Shown here piece after piece: positions 9,274 to 18,111 of a stretch of 64,000 bases of DNA. Made by a program: the position numbers and the translations under genes. The stretch covers positions 1 to 64,000 of the forward strand of contig NZ_SSMY01000004.1 of NCBI RefSeq assembly GCF_004799495.1. The letters run 5' to 3'. The DNA is from Sphingomonas sp. (GTDB lineage Bacteria > Pseudomonadota > Alphaproteobacteria > Sphingomonadales > Sphingomonadaceae). The notes under the pieces were generated by a model, which did not search any database, was not told where the DNA came from, and saw only the letters and a list, made by a program, of their open reading frames with translations. The stretch's first letter is position 1. Each line of letters opens with the position of its first letter.

Positions 9274-10503
9274 ATGCGCTGCGTCTTCGTCTCGGACATG
9301 AGCCCGTCGCTCGGGCATGTGTACGGGCTGCGCGTGGCGTCGCTGGCGCGCGCGATGGCGGCGCGGGGGCATTCGGTCCTCATGCTCGCACCCGCGCCCA
9401 GAGGTGCGGCGGCTGACGAGACCGAAGTTGCGCTTGCGGAACGGATCCGCAGCCACGCTTGGTGCGAACCGCTGCTGGTCGAGCGCGCACTGCAGCCCAA
9501 GGCGTTGCTATCGTTGCAACGCTCAGCCTCGACACCGGGCGTGGTACGGCGCGCGCTGACCGCCGGGCTCATCCTCACCCAGGGTGGCGTGCAGGGCGAT
9601 TGGGTGGCGGGCGCCCGACCCGTTTACGATACGATCGCCGGCGAATTCCGCCCCGGCATCGTATGGGCGAACTTCGGCAACTTGAGCAATCTCGTCGTCG
9701 GCCAGCAGCTCGCGGCGCGCGCACGCGCACCGTGGGCGATCGATTTCAAGGACAATTTCGCGAATTACGTGCCCGCGGGCCTGCATAAGCCGCTCGCTCG
9801 CCGCTTTCGCAACGCGGTCGCGGTCACGACGAACGCCGTGCTCCACGGCGACGCCGCAGGGCGATGGTTCCGTCAGCCGCGCACGGTGATCTATTCGGGC
9901 GTCGCGCCGGACATGGTGGCATCGCACACCAGCCTGCCGCGCGCCGATCGATTCCTCGTGACGCTGGTGGGCAGCGCCTACGACACGGGCAATCTCCAGC
10001 GCTTCGTCGGCGCGCTCGCCGGCTGGGTAGCGCGGGGCGGCGAAAGCCGCGCTCGCGAGACGCTGTTCCGTTACGCCGGGGCGCAACACGCCGACGTCAC
10101 CGATGTGGTCGAGCGGTCCGGGCTCGCCTGCGAGGCGACGGTCACACCGAACATACCGCACGGCGAGCTCGCCGACCTGTGCCACGACGCAGGGGCGAAC
10201 TGCTACACCTGGGCGGCGTTCGGGTTCCACCACAAGGCGCTCGAGCTGATGGCCTGTCGCCGCCCGGTCATCGTCTTTCCGGGCGAACACCCCGAAACGA
10301 TTGACCTGGCCAAGCGCGTCGCGGGCGACCTCGATGTCTGTCGCAACGAGGAGCAGTTGGCGAGTGCGTTCGACCGCGCTTACGCCTTGTGGCGAGAGCG
10401 TCGCCCGGCAGCCCCCGATCTCGACATTTCGGGCGTGAGCTGGGACGCCGGGGCCGCGCAGCTGGAGAATATTTTCGCGCGCGCCGTCAGCCCGGCACAC
10501 TAG
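9274..10503 (+). CDS. Glycosyltransferase, GT4-like
   Basis: A 409-residue GT-B-fold candidate. The N-terminus (FVSDMSPSLGHVYGLRVASLA) resembles the acceptor domain of family 4 enzymes. The C-terminal part has NIPHGELADLCHDAG and HHKALELMACRRPVIVFPG, which corresponds to the E-x7-E donor region in diverged form. The start is set at ATG 9274, just after the preceding stop; upstream in-frame sequence lies inside that gene. The 3' end overlaps the convergent reverse-strand glycosyltransferase by 17 bases. Confidence 0.72.
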   Translation: MRCVFVSDMSPSLGHVYGLRVASLARAMAARGHSVLMLAPAPRGAAADETEVALAERIRSHAWCEPLLVERALQPKALLSLQRSASTPGVVRRALTAGLILTQGGVQGDWVAGARPVYDTIAGEFRPGIVWANFGNLSNLVVGQQLAARARAPWAIDFKDNFANYVPAGLHKPLARRFRNAVAVTTNAVLHGDAAGRWFRQPRTVIYSGVAPDMVASHTSLPRADRFLVTLVGSAYDTGNLQRFVGALAGWVARGGESRARETLFRYAGAQHADVTDVVERSGLACEATVTPNIPHGELADLCHDAGANCYTWAAFGFHHKALELMACRRPVIVFPGEHPETIDLAKRVAGDLDVCRNEEQLASAFDRAYALWRERRPAAPDLDISGVSWDAGAAQLENIFARAVSPAH

Positions 10504-11635
10504 CGCGCGCCATCAGGCGGGCGGTGATGCGGTGCACGCGCTTCACGAATTTCGGATACGCGAAATGTTCGAGCCCCGGCGGTACCACATGCGGCCGGTT
10601 GAGGCTGGACACCACCGCGTCGACTAGCGCCACCGTATCGAGCGGATCGACGACCAGCCCCAGTTCCCCCTCGCGCATCGCCTCGCGCGTGCCGTCCAGC
10701 GTGCTCCCGATCGCGGGAATGCCGCAGGCCATCGCTTCGAGCAAGACGAAGCCGAAGCCTTCGCCCCGGCTCGGCATCGCGTAGACGTCGGCCAAACGAT
10801 AATGATCGGCCTTTTCGTGCTCGGCGACCATGCCGGTGAAGCGGACATGATCGGCTATGCCGAGCGCGAGCGCCTTGCGCTCCAGCCGCGGCCGATCGAC
10901 GCCGTCGCCGGCGATCACGTACACCAGGTCGGGCGCGCGCTCGACCATGCCGCCGAGCGATTCGAGCATGCGGTCGAAGCCCTTGTAGCGTTTGTGCCCG
11001 GCGAGTCGGCCAAAAGTCATGACTACGCGCCGCCCGGCGACATCGTAGCGCCTTTCGAGCTCGGCGCTCTTGGGCCCGGTCGAAAAGCGATCGAGATGGA
11101 CCGCATTCGGCAATACCGCACATTGCGCGTCGGGGTATGGTGCCCAGGATCGAAACCGTTCGAGCGTCAGCGCGCTGACCGCGGTGACAAGATCGGCCGA
11201 CCGCGCGACCCAGCGCGTGATCGCGCGCCGGCTGGGCGTCCACGCTTCGATCCCGTGGATCGTCAGCGACAGCGGTGTGCGCAGCAGTGTCGCGACCGCG
11301 CGGGCCAGCGGCAGCAGGTTGATATGCCCACAAAACACCATGTCGAACGGACCGCTGCGCATCGTCCGGGCTACCGCCCGCAAATAGGCGCGCGCGCCAC
11401 CGATCGCCGATGTGTCGAAGTCGAGCTTGTCCGGCAGATCGTCCCGCAAGGGCAATTTCGCTATGCGCGGCAACGCGACGACCTGCTCGATCGTCGGGTC
11501 GAGACACATCGCTTCGATGACGTCGCGGTTGGCGAGCGCGATGCCGCCATGGCCGCCATAAGCGTCGGTCACCAGCATCAACACGCGGCGCCCGCGCCCC
11601 GGCGCGGGAATGGGCTCATGCTGCATGAAGCTCAT
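10487..11635 (-). CDS. GT4-family glycosyltransferase (reverse strand)
   Basis: A 382-residue glycosyltransferase. The N-terminus VLMLVTDAYGGHGGIALAN and the donor half (MTFGRLAGHKRYKGFDRML, VYVIAGDGVDRPRLE, MPSRGEGFGFVLLEAMACG) are classic family 4. It is the only early-cluster glycosyltransferase on the reverse strand; its promoter must lie between 11666 and 11913, facing the polymerase gene. ATG at 11635 is preferred. A TTG at 11665 would add ten residues and has an AGG upstream, and an ATG at 11626 is also possible. Confidence 0.82.
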   Translation of the reverse strand: MSFMQHEPIPAPGRGRRVLMLVTDAYGGHGGIALANRDVIEAMCLDPTIEQVVALPRIAKLPLRDDLPDKLDFDTSAIGGARAYLRAVARTMRSGPFDMVFCGHINLLPLARAVATLLRTPLSLTIHGIEAWTPSRRAITRWVARSADLVTAVSALTLERFRSWAPYPDAQCAVLPNAVHLDRFSTGPKSAELERRYDVAGRRVVMTFGRLAGHKRYKGFDRMLESLGGMVERAPDLVYVIAGDGVDRPRLERKALALGIADHVRFTGMVAEHEKADHYRLADVYAMPSRGEGFGFVLLEAMACGIPAIGSTLDGTREAMREGELGLVVDPLDTVALVDAVVSSLNRPHVVPPGLEHFAYPKFVKRVHRITARLMARASVPG

Positions 11636-11665
11636 AACGGGCCGATAGGGCTGACCCTCTGCCAA

Positions 11666-11913
11666 GCAAGCCTATTCCATTGCGATTCATCGCATTTTTG
11701 ACCGGAGTGGGTCAGTGCGGGCTTTTCCTGCGGCAAAAAAGGGAGCCATTCTCTTGGCCAGAGCAAACCGATGACGGCGATCGCACATTAGGCCGAGCTT
11801 CGTTAATCGAACCTCCCCGGACATGGTTGCCGCGCTTGGCATCGCGGGGCTTAGCGGCTAGGGCGCTTGCTTCGCGCGCATGGGGCGCGCCCGCGGGGCC
11901 AGCCGACCGTCCT
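11666..11913. other. Divergent intergenic region
   Basis: About 250 bases separate the start of the reverse glycosyltransferase from the Wzy-like gene, so it must contain both promoters. It holds TGCGATTCATCGCA followed by five T (11681-11699), a short hairpin-like palindrome. No small gene or clear sigma-70 pair could be supported. The polymerase frame stays open through this stretch, but the translated peptide is unlike a protein N-terminus. Confidence 0.5.
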
Positions 11914-13323
11914 ATGCCGAGTTTTTTCCGGTCGAACCGGCCCCACACGCTCTATGCCGCGCTGATATTCCTGGTCGTGACGGTGCTGTTCGGCGGCGCG
12001 TCGCGCTACAACGTCGGCACATCGATCGTCCCGCGGCTCGCCGCGCTGATTGCGCTCGTCTACCTGTTCTGGCGGCGGCACGGTTCGCCGATCAAGATCG
12101 AGCGCCCGGTGCTGGTGTTCTGGCTCCTGCTGTTCGCGGTACCGTTGATCCAGTTGATCCCGCTGCCCTGGTCGGTGTGGACCGCCCTGCCCGGCCGAGG
12201 GTTGGCGCGCGACGTCTATACCGCGATCGGCGTGCAGCCCTGGTTGCCGATCAGTCTGTCGCCGAGCCGGACGCTCGATTTCCTGCTCGCGCTGTTCGTG
12301 CCGCTGGCGGCGTATTTGCTCGGCTCGCATCTCGATTTCGCGGGCCGTGCGGTAGTGTTGCGCGCAATGCTCGCGCTGGCGCTCATCAGCGCGGTCGTGG
12401 GCCTCCTCCAGCTCACGTCAGGCTCATCGAGCCCGCTCTATTTTTACCATATCACCAACGACGATTCGAGCGTCGGCTTCTTCGCCAACGCCAACCATCT
12501 GTCGCTGTTCCTGGCCGGCGCAATCATCATCGCGCTGGCGTGGCTGGGGGATTCGATGGCGGTGACGGGGCGCATCGTCGCGCCCGCCGTGGTGTCCGCA
12601 GGGGTCGCCGTCGCCGTCCTGCTGTTCGGCATCGCCGGCACCAGTTCGCGCGCAGGGGCGATCTTCTCGGTCATTGCGCTCGTCGGCGGCATGACGATGC
12701 TGCCGTTCGAGCGCGTCGGGTTGCGGCGGAGCTATGTGCTGGGCGGCGCCGCAGCGGTGACGATCGCGCTGGCCGCCGGACTCGGCCTGGTCTTGAGCGG
12801 CACGTTGCTGTCGGGCCGCTTCGCGTGGGGATCGGATACGCAGGAACGAGTCAATTTGCTGCCGCAGTTCGGCCGAATCATTCACGATTTCTTCCCGTTC
12901 GGATCGGGGCTGGGCAGCTTCGAACCGATCTTCAAAAGCTACGAGAAGGCCCAGGAACTCAACTTCGGCTATTGGAACCAGGCGCATCACGATTATGCGC
13001 AGGTCGCGATCGAGGCTGGGCTAGCCGGGATCGCGTTGGTGCTCGCCTTCCTCGTCTGGTACGGGTTCCGCGTGGTCGGCATCTGGCGCAACGGCGACGA
13101 ATCGTCGCGCGTACGGCGGCAACAGGCGACCGCGGCACTGTTCATGGCGCTGGTGCTGCTGCACAGCGGCGGGGACTATCCGATGCGAACCGGTGCGATC
13201 GCGGCGACCTTCGCGTTTCTCGCGGCGTTCCTGACCGCGCCGAACGAAAGCCGCACCGCGACGCGGCGGCGATCGCGCGGCAAATTGGCGAATGAGGCTT
13301 TTCCGGGCTATGAGCAGAATTAA
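11914..13323 (+). CDS. Wzy-like polysaccharide polymerase / O-antigen-ligase family
   Basis: A 469-residue multi-spanning inner-membrane protein with about 10-12 hydrophobic segments. It carries the Wzy_C-type large periplasmic loop with FFPFGSGLGSFEPIFKSY and NQAHHDYAQVAIEAGLAG, the conserved HxDY-type motif of O-antigen ligases and polymerases. It should join repeat units on the periplasmic face. ATG at 11914 puts the first transmembrane segment (YAALIFLVVTVLFGG) at residue 14. It is immediately followed by the export lipoprotein, making polymerase-export-kinase a unit. Confidence 0.82.
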   Translation: MPSFFRSNRPHTLYAALIFLVVTVLFGGASRYNVGTSIVPRLAALIALVYLFWRRHGSPIKIERPVLVFWLLLFAVPLIQLIPLPWSVWTALPGRGLARDVYTAIGVQPWLPISLSPSRTLDFLLALFVPLAAYLLGSHLDFAGRAVVLRAMLALALISAVVGLLQLTSGSSSPLYFYHITNDDSSVGFFANANHLSLFLAGAIIIALAWLGDSMAVTGRIVAPAVVSAGVAVAVLLFGIAGTSSRAGAIFSVIALVGGMTMLPFERVGLRRSYVLGGAAAVTIALAAGLGLVLSGTLLSGRFAWGSDTQERVNLLPQFGRIIHDFFPFGSGLGSFEPIFKSYEKAQELNFGYWNQAHHDYAQVAIEAGLAGIALVLAFLVWYGFRVVGIWRNGDESSRVRRQQATAALFMALVLLHSGGDYPMRTGAIAATFAFLAAFLTAPNESRTATRRRSRGKLANEAFPGYEQN

Positions 13324-14083
13324 GATGTGGTACCGGGCATCGAGTATCGTCGCGGCGTCGCCGCGCAGGGAGGCGCGTATTTACGGCAGGGTTATCGCAG
13401 TCGGCATTCTGGCCAGCATGGTTGGCGGGTGCGCGGGCTCCAATTTCAACGCGCAGACCGCTAGCGCGGCCAAGGTGGAAACGACGCTGCCCGCTCCGTC
13501 GATCACCGACATTTCGCGCGAGCAGGCGGATTACCGGATCGGGCCGCTCGACAAGCTGACCGTAACCGTATTTGGCGTGTCCGACCTGACCACCAACGGC
13601 CAGGTCGACGGGGCCGGCAACTTCTCTATGCCGCTGATTGGACAGATCCCGGCGATGGGCAGCACCACCAACGAGCTTGCGCACAAGATCGAGGCCGCGC
13701 TCGCCGGCCGCTACCTGCAGAATCCCCAGGTCAGCGTGACGGTCACGGAGGCGGTCGGTCAGCTCGTCACCGTCGAAGGCAGCGTGAACAAGCCCGGCCA
13801 GTACCCCATTGTCGGCCGCACGACGTTGATCCGCGTGGTCGCGATCGCCGGCGGCACGTCTGACCTGGCATCGCTGCGCGAGGCGATCGTGTTCCGCACG
13901 GTCGGCGGCCAGCGGCTGGTCGCACGATACAATATCAAGGATATCCGCGGCGCGCGCGCCGAGGATCCCGAGATTTTCGGCAACGACCTGGTCGTGATCG
14001 GCGAAAGCGCGGGCAGGAAGCTGTTCAAGGACATCCTGTCGGTCGCCCCGCTGGCCGGCATATTCTATCAGATCAGCAAGTAA
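13310..14083 (+). CDS. Wza-like polysaccharide export lipoprotein
   Basis: A 257-residue outer-membrane polysaccharide export protein. A long N-terminal signal ends in SMVGGC, a lipobox-like site. The Poly_export domain begins YRIGPLDKLTVTVFGV, and an SLBB-type segment contains VNKPGQYPIVGRTTLIRVVAIAGG. Start candidates are ATG 13292, 13310 and 13325; 13310 has GAGG about 11 bases upstream and overlaps the polymerase end by 14 bases. It probably forms the outer-membrane channel with the Wzc-like kinase that follows. Confidence 0.87.
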   Translation: MSRIKMWYRASSIVAASPRREARIYGRVIAVGILASMVGGCAGSNFNAQTASAAKVETTLPAPSITDISREQADYRIGPLDKLTVTVFGVSDLTTNGQVDGAGNFSMPLIGQIPAMGSTTNELAHKIEAALAGRYLQNPQVSVTVTEAVGQLVTVEGSVNKPGQYPIVGRTTLIRVVAIAGGTSDLASLREAIVFRTVGGQRLVARYNIKDIRGARAEDPEIFGNDLVVIGESAGRKLFKDILSVAPLAGIFYQISK

Positions 14084-14092
14084 GGTTCTCTC

Positions 14093-16312
14093 TTGGCCAC
14101 TAGCAATCTCCCGCTCGATCTCGGCGCGGACGCACATCCCGACGGCTCGCGGCTCGCGCTCGAGCAGTTCCTGCAGCAGCAGGACACCGAGAGCGCGCTG
14201 ACGCAATATATCCAGGTACTGGTGCGCCAGAAGTGGATCGTTCTGGCGATCATCGCGGCGGGCGTGCTGGCCGCGGTGTTCATCAATGCCACCACGGTCA
14301 AGCTGTACCGTTCGACCGCATCGCTCGAAGTCGCGCGCGAGACGCAGCGCGTGGTCAATACCGACGACGGAACGCCCAAGGCGACGGCGGCGTCGCCCGA
14401 ATTCTATCAGACCCAGTACGGCCTGTTGCGCAGCCGCGCGCTCGCCGAGCAGACCGTCGAAACGCTGCGGCTCGCCGACAATGTCGGGTTTCTCTACGGC
14501 TATAGCGGCGGCAATCCGCCGGCGGACGCGCTGAAGGGCGATCGCCGCAAGCGCGAGCTCGCCGCAGCCGGGCTGTTGATGGCGCATCTCACGGTCGAGC
14601 CGCTGCGCGGGTCGAGCCTGGTGTCGGTCAGCTTCGACAGTCCCAATCCCGACCTGTCGGCGTCGGTGGTCAACGCCATGGCCAAGAATTTCATCACGTC
14701 CAACCTCAACCGCCGGTTCCAGGCGACCGCTTATGCCCGCAGCTTCCTGCAGCAGCAGATCGAGAATACGCGGGTGAAGCTGGAAGCGTCCGAACGGGCG
14801 CTGGTCGCCTACGCCGCGCAGCAGCGCATCATCAATTACGAAGCCGGCGCGACCGGCAAGGACGCCGACCCGTCGGCCGGGCAATCGGTCACGTCGACCG
14901 ACCTTCGTGCGCTCAACGACGCGTTGAATGTCGCAAAGATCGACCGCGCGCAGGCTGAGGCGCGGTACCAGCAAGCGGCGCGTAGCGCCGGGCTGAACGC
15001 GACCGAAAGCCTCTCCGATCCGACGATCAACCAGTTGCGGTCGTCGCGCGCCGAACTGCAGGCCGAATATCAGCGGCTGTCGGCGACGTTCCGTCCCGAT
15101 TATCCGAATATGGTCGCGTTGCGTCAGCAGATCGCCGAGATCGACAAGCAGCTCGGGCGCCAGGGTTCGGTCGTGCTCGATTCGCTGCGCACTAACTATC
15201 AGGCCGCGACTCAGCGCCAGAACGACCTCCAGCGCCAGGTCGATGGCCTCAAGAACAGCGTCATCGACCTGCGCGGGCGCAGCGTCCAGTACCAGACGCT
15301 CCAGCGTGACGCCGATACCAACCGCGCACTCTACGACGCGTTGCTGCAACGCTATAAGGAGATCGGCATCGCCGGCGGTGTCGGCACCAACAACGTGTCG
15401 GTGGTCGACAGCGGTCTCGCGTCGCGGTCGCCGGTGACGCCGCGCACGACGATGAACCTGCTGCTCGGGCTGTTGCTCGGCGCGCTGATCGGCGCGGCGG
15501 TCGCGTTCATGCTCGAACAGCTCGACGAATCGATCATCGCGCCGCACGATCTCGAGCGAAAACTCGGCGTGCCTTTGCTCGGCAGCGTCCCGCGCGTGTC
15601 CGAATCGGAACTGTCGCTCGACTTGCTCGAGGACAGCAAGACGCCGCTGGCCGAAGCCTATCTGTCGCTCCAGACCGCGTTGCGGCTGACCACCGCCAAG
15701 GGCGCGCCGCGCGTCCTGTTCGTGACCAGTTCGCGCCCGTCCGAAGGCAAATCGACCACGGCGATGGCGGTGGCGCGCAACTTCGCCGCGCTGGGCCGCA
15801 AGACGATCCTGATCGACGCCGACCTGCGCAACCCTTCGGTGCACAAGATGCTCGGCTTCGCCAACGCCGGCGGGCTGACCAATCTCCTCGCCGGGGCGAC
15901 CGACATCAACACCTACATCCGGCCCGGACCGGTCGACCGCATGATGGTGATGAGCTCTGGGCCGATCCCGCCCAACCCGGCGGAGTTGCTGGCCGGCCCG
16001 GCACTGGCCGAGACGTTCGAGCGCTTGCTCGAGCAGTTCGATCACATCGTCGTCGATGGCCCGCCGGTACTGGGGCTGGCCGACGCGCCGCTGATCGCGA
16101 GTTACGCCGAAGCAACGATGTTCGTCGTCGCGGCGAAGAATACGCACACCCGGACCGCGCGCATCTCGCTCCGCCGCCTGGCCGACGTCCACGCCAACAT
16201 CCTGGGAGCGGTGCTGACCAAGTTCGACGCCAAGAAGGTCGGCTACGACTATGGCTATAATTACGAATATGGCGACAAGCGGATCGGGTTCCTGAAGCGG
16301 TCGGCCGGCTAG
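14093..16312 (+). CDS. Wzc-like chain-length protein with BY-kinase domain
   Basis: A 739-residue inner-membrane polysaccharide co-polymerase fused to a tyrosine autokinase. The N-terminal Wzz domain follows a transmembrane segment near residues 45-65, with a long periplasmic coiled coil and a second transmembrane segment near 452-472. The cytoplasmic kinase has Walker A SSRPSEGKSTT (about 545), Walker A' ILIDADLRNPS and Walker B IVVDGPPV. The C-terminus carries a tyrosine cluster (YDYGYNYEYGDK), the expected autophosphorylation tail. It starts at TTG, with AAGG 7 bases upstream. No Wzb-like phosphatase gene is visible nearby. Confidence 0.9.
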   Translation: MATSNLPLDLGADAHPDGSRLALEQFLQQQDTESALTQYIQVLVRQKWIVLAIIAAGVLAAVFINATTVKLYRSTASLEVARETQRVVNTDDGTPKATAASPEFYQTQYGLLRSRALAEQTVETLRLADNVGFLYGYSGGNPPADALKGDRRKRELAAAGLLMAHLTVEPLRGSSLVSVSFDSPNPDLSASVVNAMAKNFITSNLNRRFQATAYARSFLQQQIENTRVKLEASERALVAYAAQQRIINYEAGATGKDADPSAGQSVTSTDLRALNDALNVAKIDRAQAEARYQQAARSAGLNATESLSDPTINQLRSSRAELQAEYQRLSATFRPDYPNMVALRQQIAEIDKQLGRQGSVVLDSLRTNYQAATQRQNDLQRQVDGLKNSVIDLRGRSVQYQTLQRDADTNRALYDALLQRYKEIGIAGGVGTNNVSVVDSGLASRSPVTPRTTMNLLLGLLLGALIGAAVAFMLEQLDESIIAPHDLERKLGVPLLGSVPRVSESELSLDLLEDSKTPLAEAYLSLQTALRLTTAKGAPRVLFVTSSRPSEGKSTTAMAVARNFAALGRKTILIDADLRNPSVHKMLGFANAGGLTNLLAGATDINTYIRPGPVDRMMVMSSGPIPPNPAELLAGPALAETFERLLEQFDHIVVDGPPVLGLADAPLIASYAEATMFVVAAKNTHTRTARISLRRLADVHANILGAVLTKFDAKKVGYDYGYNYEYGDKRIGFLKRSAG

Positions 16313-16323
16313 GCTCTCGCGCC

Positions 16324-17574
16324 GTGCCGGTCACGATCACGCTTCCGCGGGGGACTCGCCCGGTCCGGATCGCGGTGATGGCGCTGGCGCTGGTCGGCGG
16401 ATTTTTCACGATCCGCTCGGGCGCGGCGTTCTTTCTCGCGACGCCCGCGACAGCCGAGATCGCGCTACAGATCGACCCGACCAACGGCGACGCGATGAGC
16501 ACGCGGGCGGACGAGTGGCTGAAGACCGTCCAGATGGGCGACGAAGCCGCCAAGCTGTCGGCGTTCAGCCGACAGGCGCTCGAACAATCGCCGTACAATG
16601 TGATAGCCTTGCGCGATATCGGCATCATCACTGCCGCCAATGACGACGAACCCGGCGCCGAACGGCTCTTGTCGCTCGCCTCGCGCCTGTCGCTGCGCGA
16701 TTACCTGACGCACGCCTGGCTGCTCGACTACCGCTTCCGCACCGGCCAGGTCGCGGCGTCGGTGCGCGAGGCCGATATCGTGCTGCGCCAAATGCCCGAG
16801 AACTGGGAAATCATCATGCCGGCGCTCGTCGCGCTGACCAACGATCCGCGCGTCATCGATCCGCTAGCGCGAGCCCTGGCGGCCAAGCCCGACTGGCGCG
16901 GCACTTTCCTGTACAAGCTGAGCGAGGCGAACCCCAACCCGCCCGAGACCTTCGCGTTGCTTCAGCGGCTCAAAGCCCTGGGGTCGGCAGCGAGCAAGGA
17001 AGAGCTCGACCAATATTTCGTCGTCGCGGGGCAGAAGACCCCGGTGCGAACGCTCTATGCGCAATGGGTCGCGCTCCTGCCGTCGAGCGCCAAGGGCGAA
17101 AGCGCCGCGCTGCTCCACGACCCCGACTTTGCGGGGCTCGACGCGCCGCCGCCGTTCGGCTGGCGGCTCTACCCCAGCGAGGGCGTCTACGCCGAGCGCG
17201 GCCCCGGGCCCGGCGGCATGGGGAGCGCGCTATTTGCGTCGTTCGCCGGCGACAAGGAAACCGTCTTCGCCAACCAGGAACTCGTGCTCTACCCCGGCCA
17301 TTACCGCCTGAGCGGCCGCGCGTTTGCCGACGACGCGATCGACAAGGGCACGTTTCGTTGGTCGGTCATCTGTATGACCAAGGAGCATCAAGCCCAACTT
17401 GGCCAAGCACCGATCACGACGATCCCGGGCAAATTGGTGTCCTATGCGATCGAGTTCGACGTGCCGGCCGATTGCGATCAGCAGGGGATAGCGCTGGTCG
17501 GTGCCGCCGTCGGAGACTCGTTCGACACGCCGGGCCTCTATGTCGACGGCCTGCAATTGAAACGACTGCGCTAG
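16324..17574 (+). CDS. Membrane-anchored TPR-like protein of the export operon, function unknown
   Basis: A 416-residue protein starting at GTG 11 bases after the kinase. A hydrophobic segment at about residues 16-40 (IAVMALALVGGFF) anchors or exports it. Residues 45-260 are helical and TPR-like (SPYNVIALRDIGIITAAND, FRTGQVAASVREADIV). The last 130 residues look like a beta-rich, possibly carbohydrate-binding module (HYRLSGRAFADDAIDKGTF, GLYVDGLQLKRL). Position after wza/wzc homologues suggests a periplasmic role in polymer assembly or export. No named family was recognised. Confidence 0.7.
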   Translation: MPVTITLPRGTRPVRIAVMALALVGGFFTIRSGAAFFLATPATAEIALQIDPTNGDAMSTRADEWLKTVQMGDEAAKLSAFSRQALEQSPYNVIALRDIGIITAANDDEPGAERLLSLASRLSLRDYLTHAWLLDYRFRTGQVAASVREADIVLRQMPENWEIIMPALVALTNDPRVIDPLARALAAKPDWRGTFLYKLSEANPNPPETFALLQRLKALGSAASKEELDQYFVVAGQKTPVRTLYAQWVALLPSSAKGESAALLHDPDFAGLDAPPPFGWRLYPSEGVYAERGPGPGGMGSALFASFAGDKETVFANQELVLYPGHYRLSGRAFADDAIDKGTFRWSVICMTKEHQAQLGQAPITTIPGKLVSYAIEFDVPADCDQQGIALVGAAVGDSFDTPGLYVDGLQLKRLR

Positions 17575-17624
17575 GACGACAGTAGCGCGCGGGTTTCACC
17601 GGGCATCGAGCGGCGACAAATAAA

Positions 17625-17655
17625 AAGGGCGCGCAGTCGATGACTACGCGCCCTT
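17625..17655 (-). terminator. Strong hairpin terminator
   Basis: AAGGGCGCG (17625-17633) pairs with CGCGCCCTT (17647-17655), and AGTC pairs with GACT inside it, around a GAT loop. On the reverse strand the stem runs into CCTTTTTATTT, a good U-tract, so it should stop the small reverse gene ending at 17678. It may also stop the forward operon ending at 17574. Confidence 0.8.
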
Positions 17656-17677
17656 GAATTCTTTCGCGATCAGCGAA

Positions 17678-17929
17678 TCACGGGCTCTTCGGCTTCGAGT
17701 CGCCCGAGGCCGCGGCGATCACGCCGGCGATGATCGCCAGAACCGCGAGCACGGCGACGACGGCGCCGGTGCCGTGAATGTGGTTGGCGTCCTTCGCATC
17801 GGCGCCAGCGCGCACGGTGCTGACCTTGGCCATGACGGTGCCCTTTGCGGGCGCAGCCTGCGCCACAGCCGGCGCAGCCGCGAGCGCCACCGACGCGAGC
17901 GCGGTCATAGCGGACTTAAACAGCACCAT
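17678..17929 (-). CDS. Small exported single-pass membrane protein, unknown function
   Basis: An 83-residue protein. A cleavable-looking signal (KSAMTALASVALAAAPAVAQA) is followed by a short linker, then a second hydrophobic stretch (GAVVAVLAVLAIIAGVIAAA) and a polar tail. ATG at 17929 has AAGGGAG 7 bases upstream and is clearly better than the longer frame. It is a monocistronic island between the export operon and wecB with its own terminator. No function is assigned; location in the polysaccharide locus may be incidental. Confidence 0.75.
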   Translation of the reverse strand: MVLFKSAMTALASVALAAAPAVAQAAPAKGTVMAKVSTVRAGADAKDANHIHGTGAVVAVLAVLAIIAGVIAAASGDSKPKSP

Positions 17930-18007
17930 TAGCAAACTCCCTTGGTTATTCGTTCCAATTTCCCCGTGCGCTTGCCACACAAACGCGACGACTGTCAACC
18001 ATATCGC

Positions 18008-18039
18008 GGGTAGTTACGGCAACGGTTCCTACCCTTTTT
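18008..18039 (+). terminator. Terminator-like hairpin, orphan
   Basis: GGGTAG (18008-18013) pairs with CTACCC (18029-18034), followed at once by TTTTTG. The 15-base loop is long. No plus-strand gene lies between here and the terminator at 17655, so it may end a small transcript or act as an attenuator. Confidence 0.4.
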
Positions 18040-18085
18040 GTCCGCTCGACGGTCAACCAGATCGCAAACGCAAGTTCGGAGGATT

Positions 18086-18111
18086 TGTTGCGCGACGCAA
18101 CAGAGTTTTTT
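18086..18111 (+). terminator. Second terminator-like hairpin in wecB leader
   Basis: TGTTGCG (18086-18092) pairs with CGCAACA (18096-18102) over a CGA loop, followed by GAG and six T. It stands 138 bases before the wecB ATG on the same strand. Confidence 0.45.

Noticed and set aside
11681..11699. TGCGATTCATCGCA plus T5 as a true terminator
   Set aside because: The stem is only five base pairs and no plus-strand gene ends upstream; kept only as a note in the intergenic entry.
13142..16192. A 1016-codon open frame on the reverse strand opposite the export and kinase genes
   Set aside because: Arginine/aspartate-rich composition typical of antisense frames in G+C-rich DNA, no domains, and it runs fully opposite two well-identified genes.
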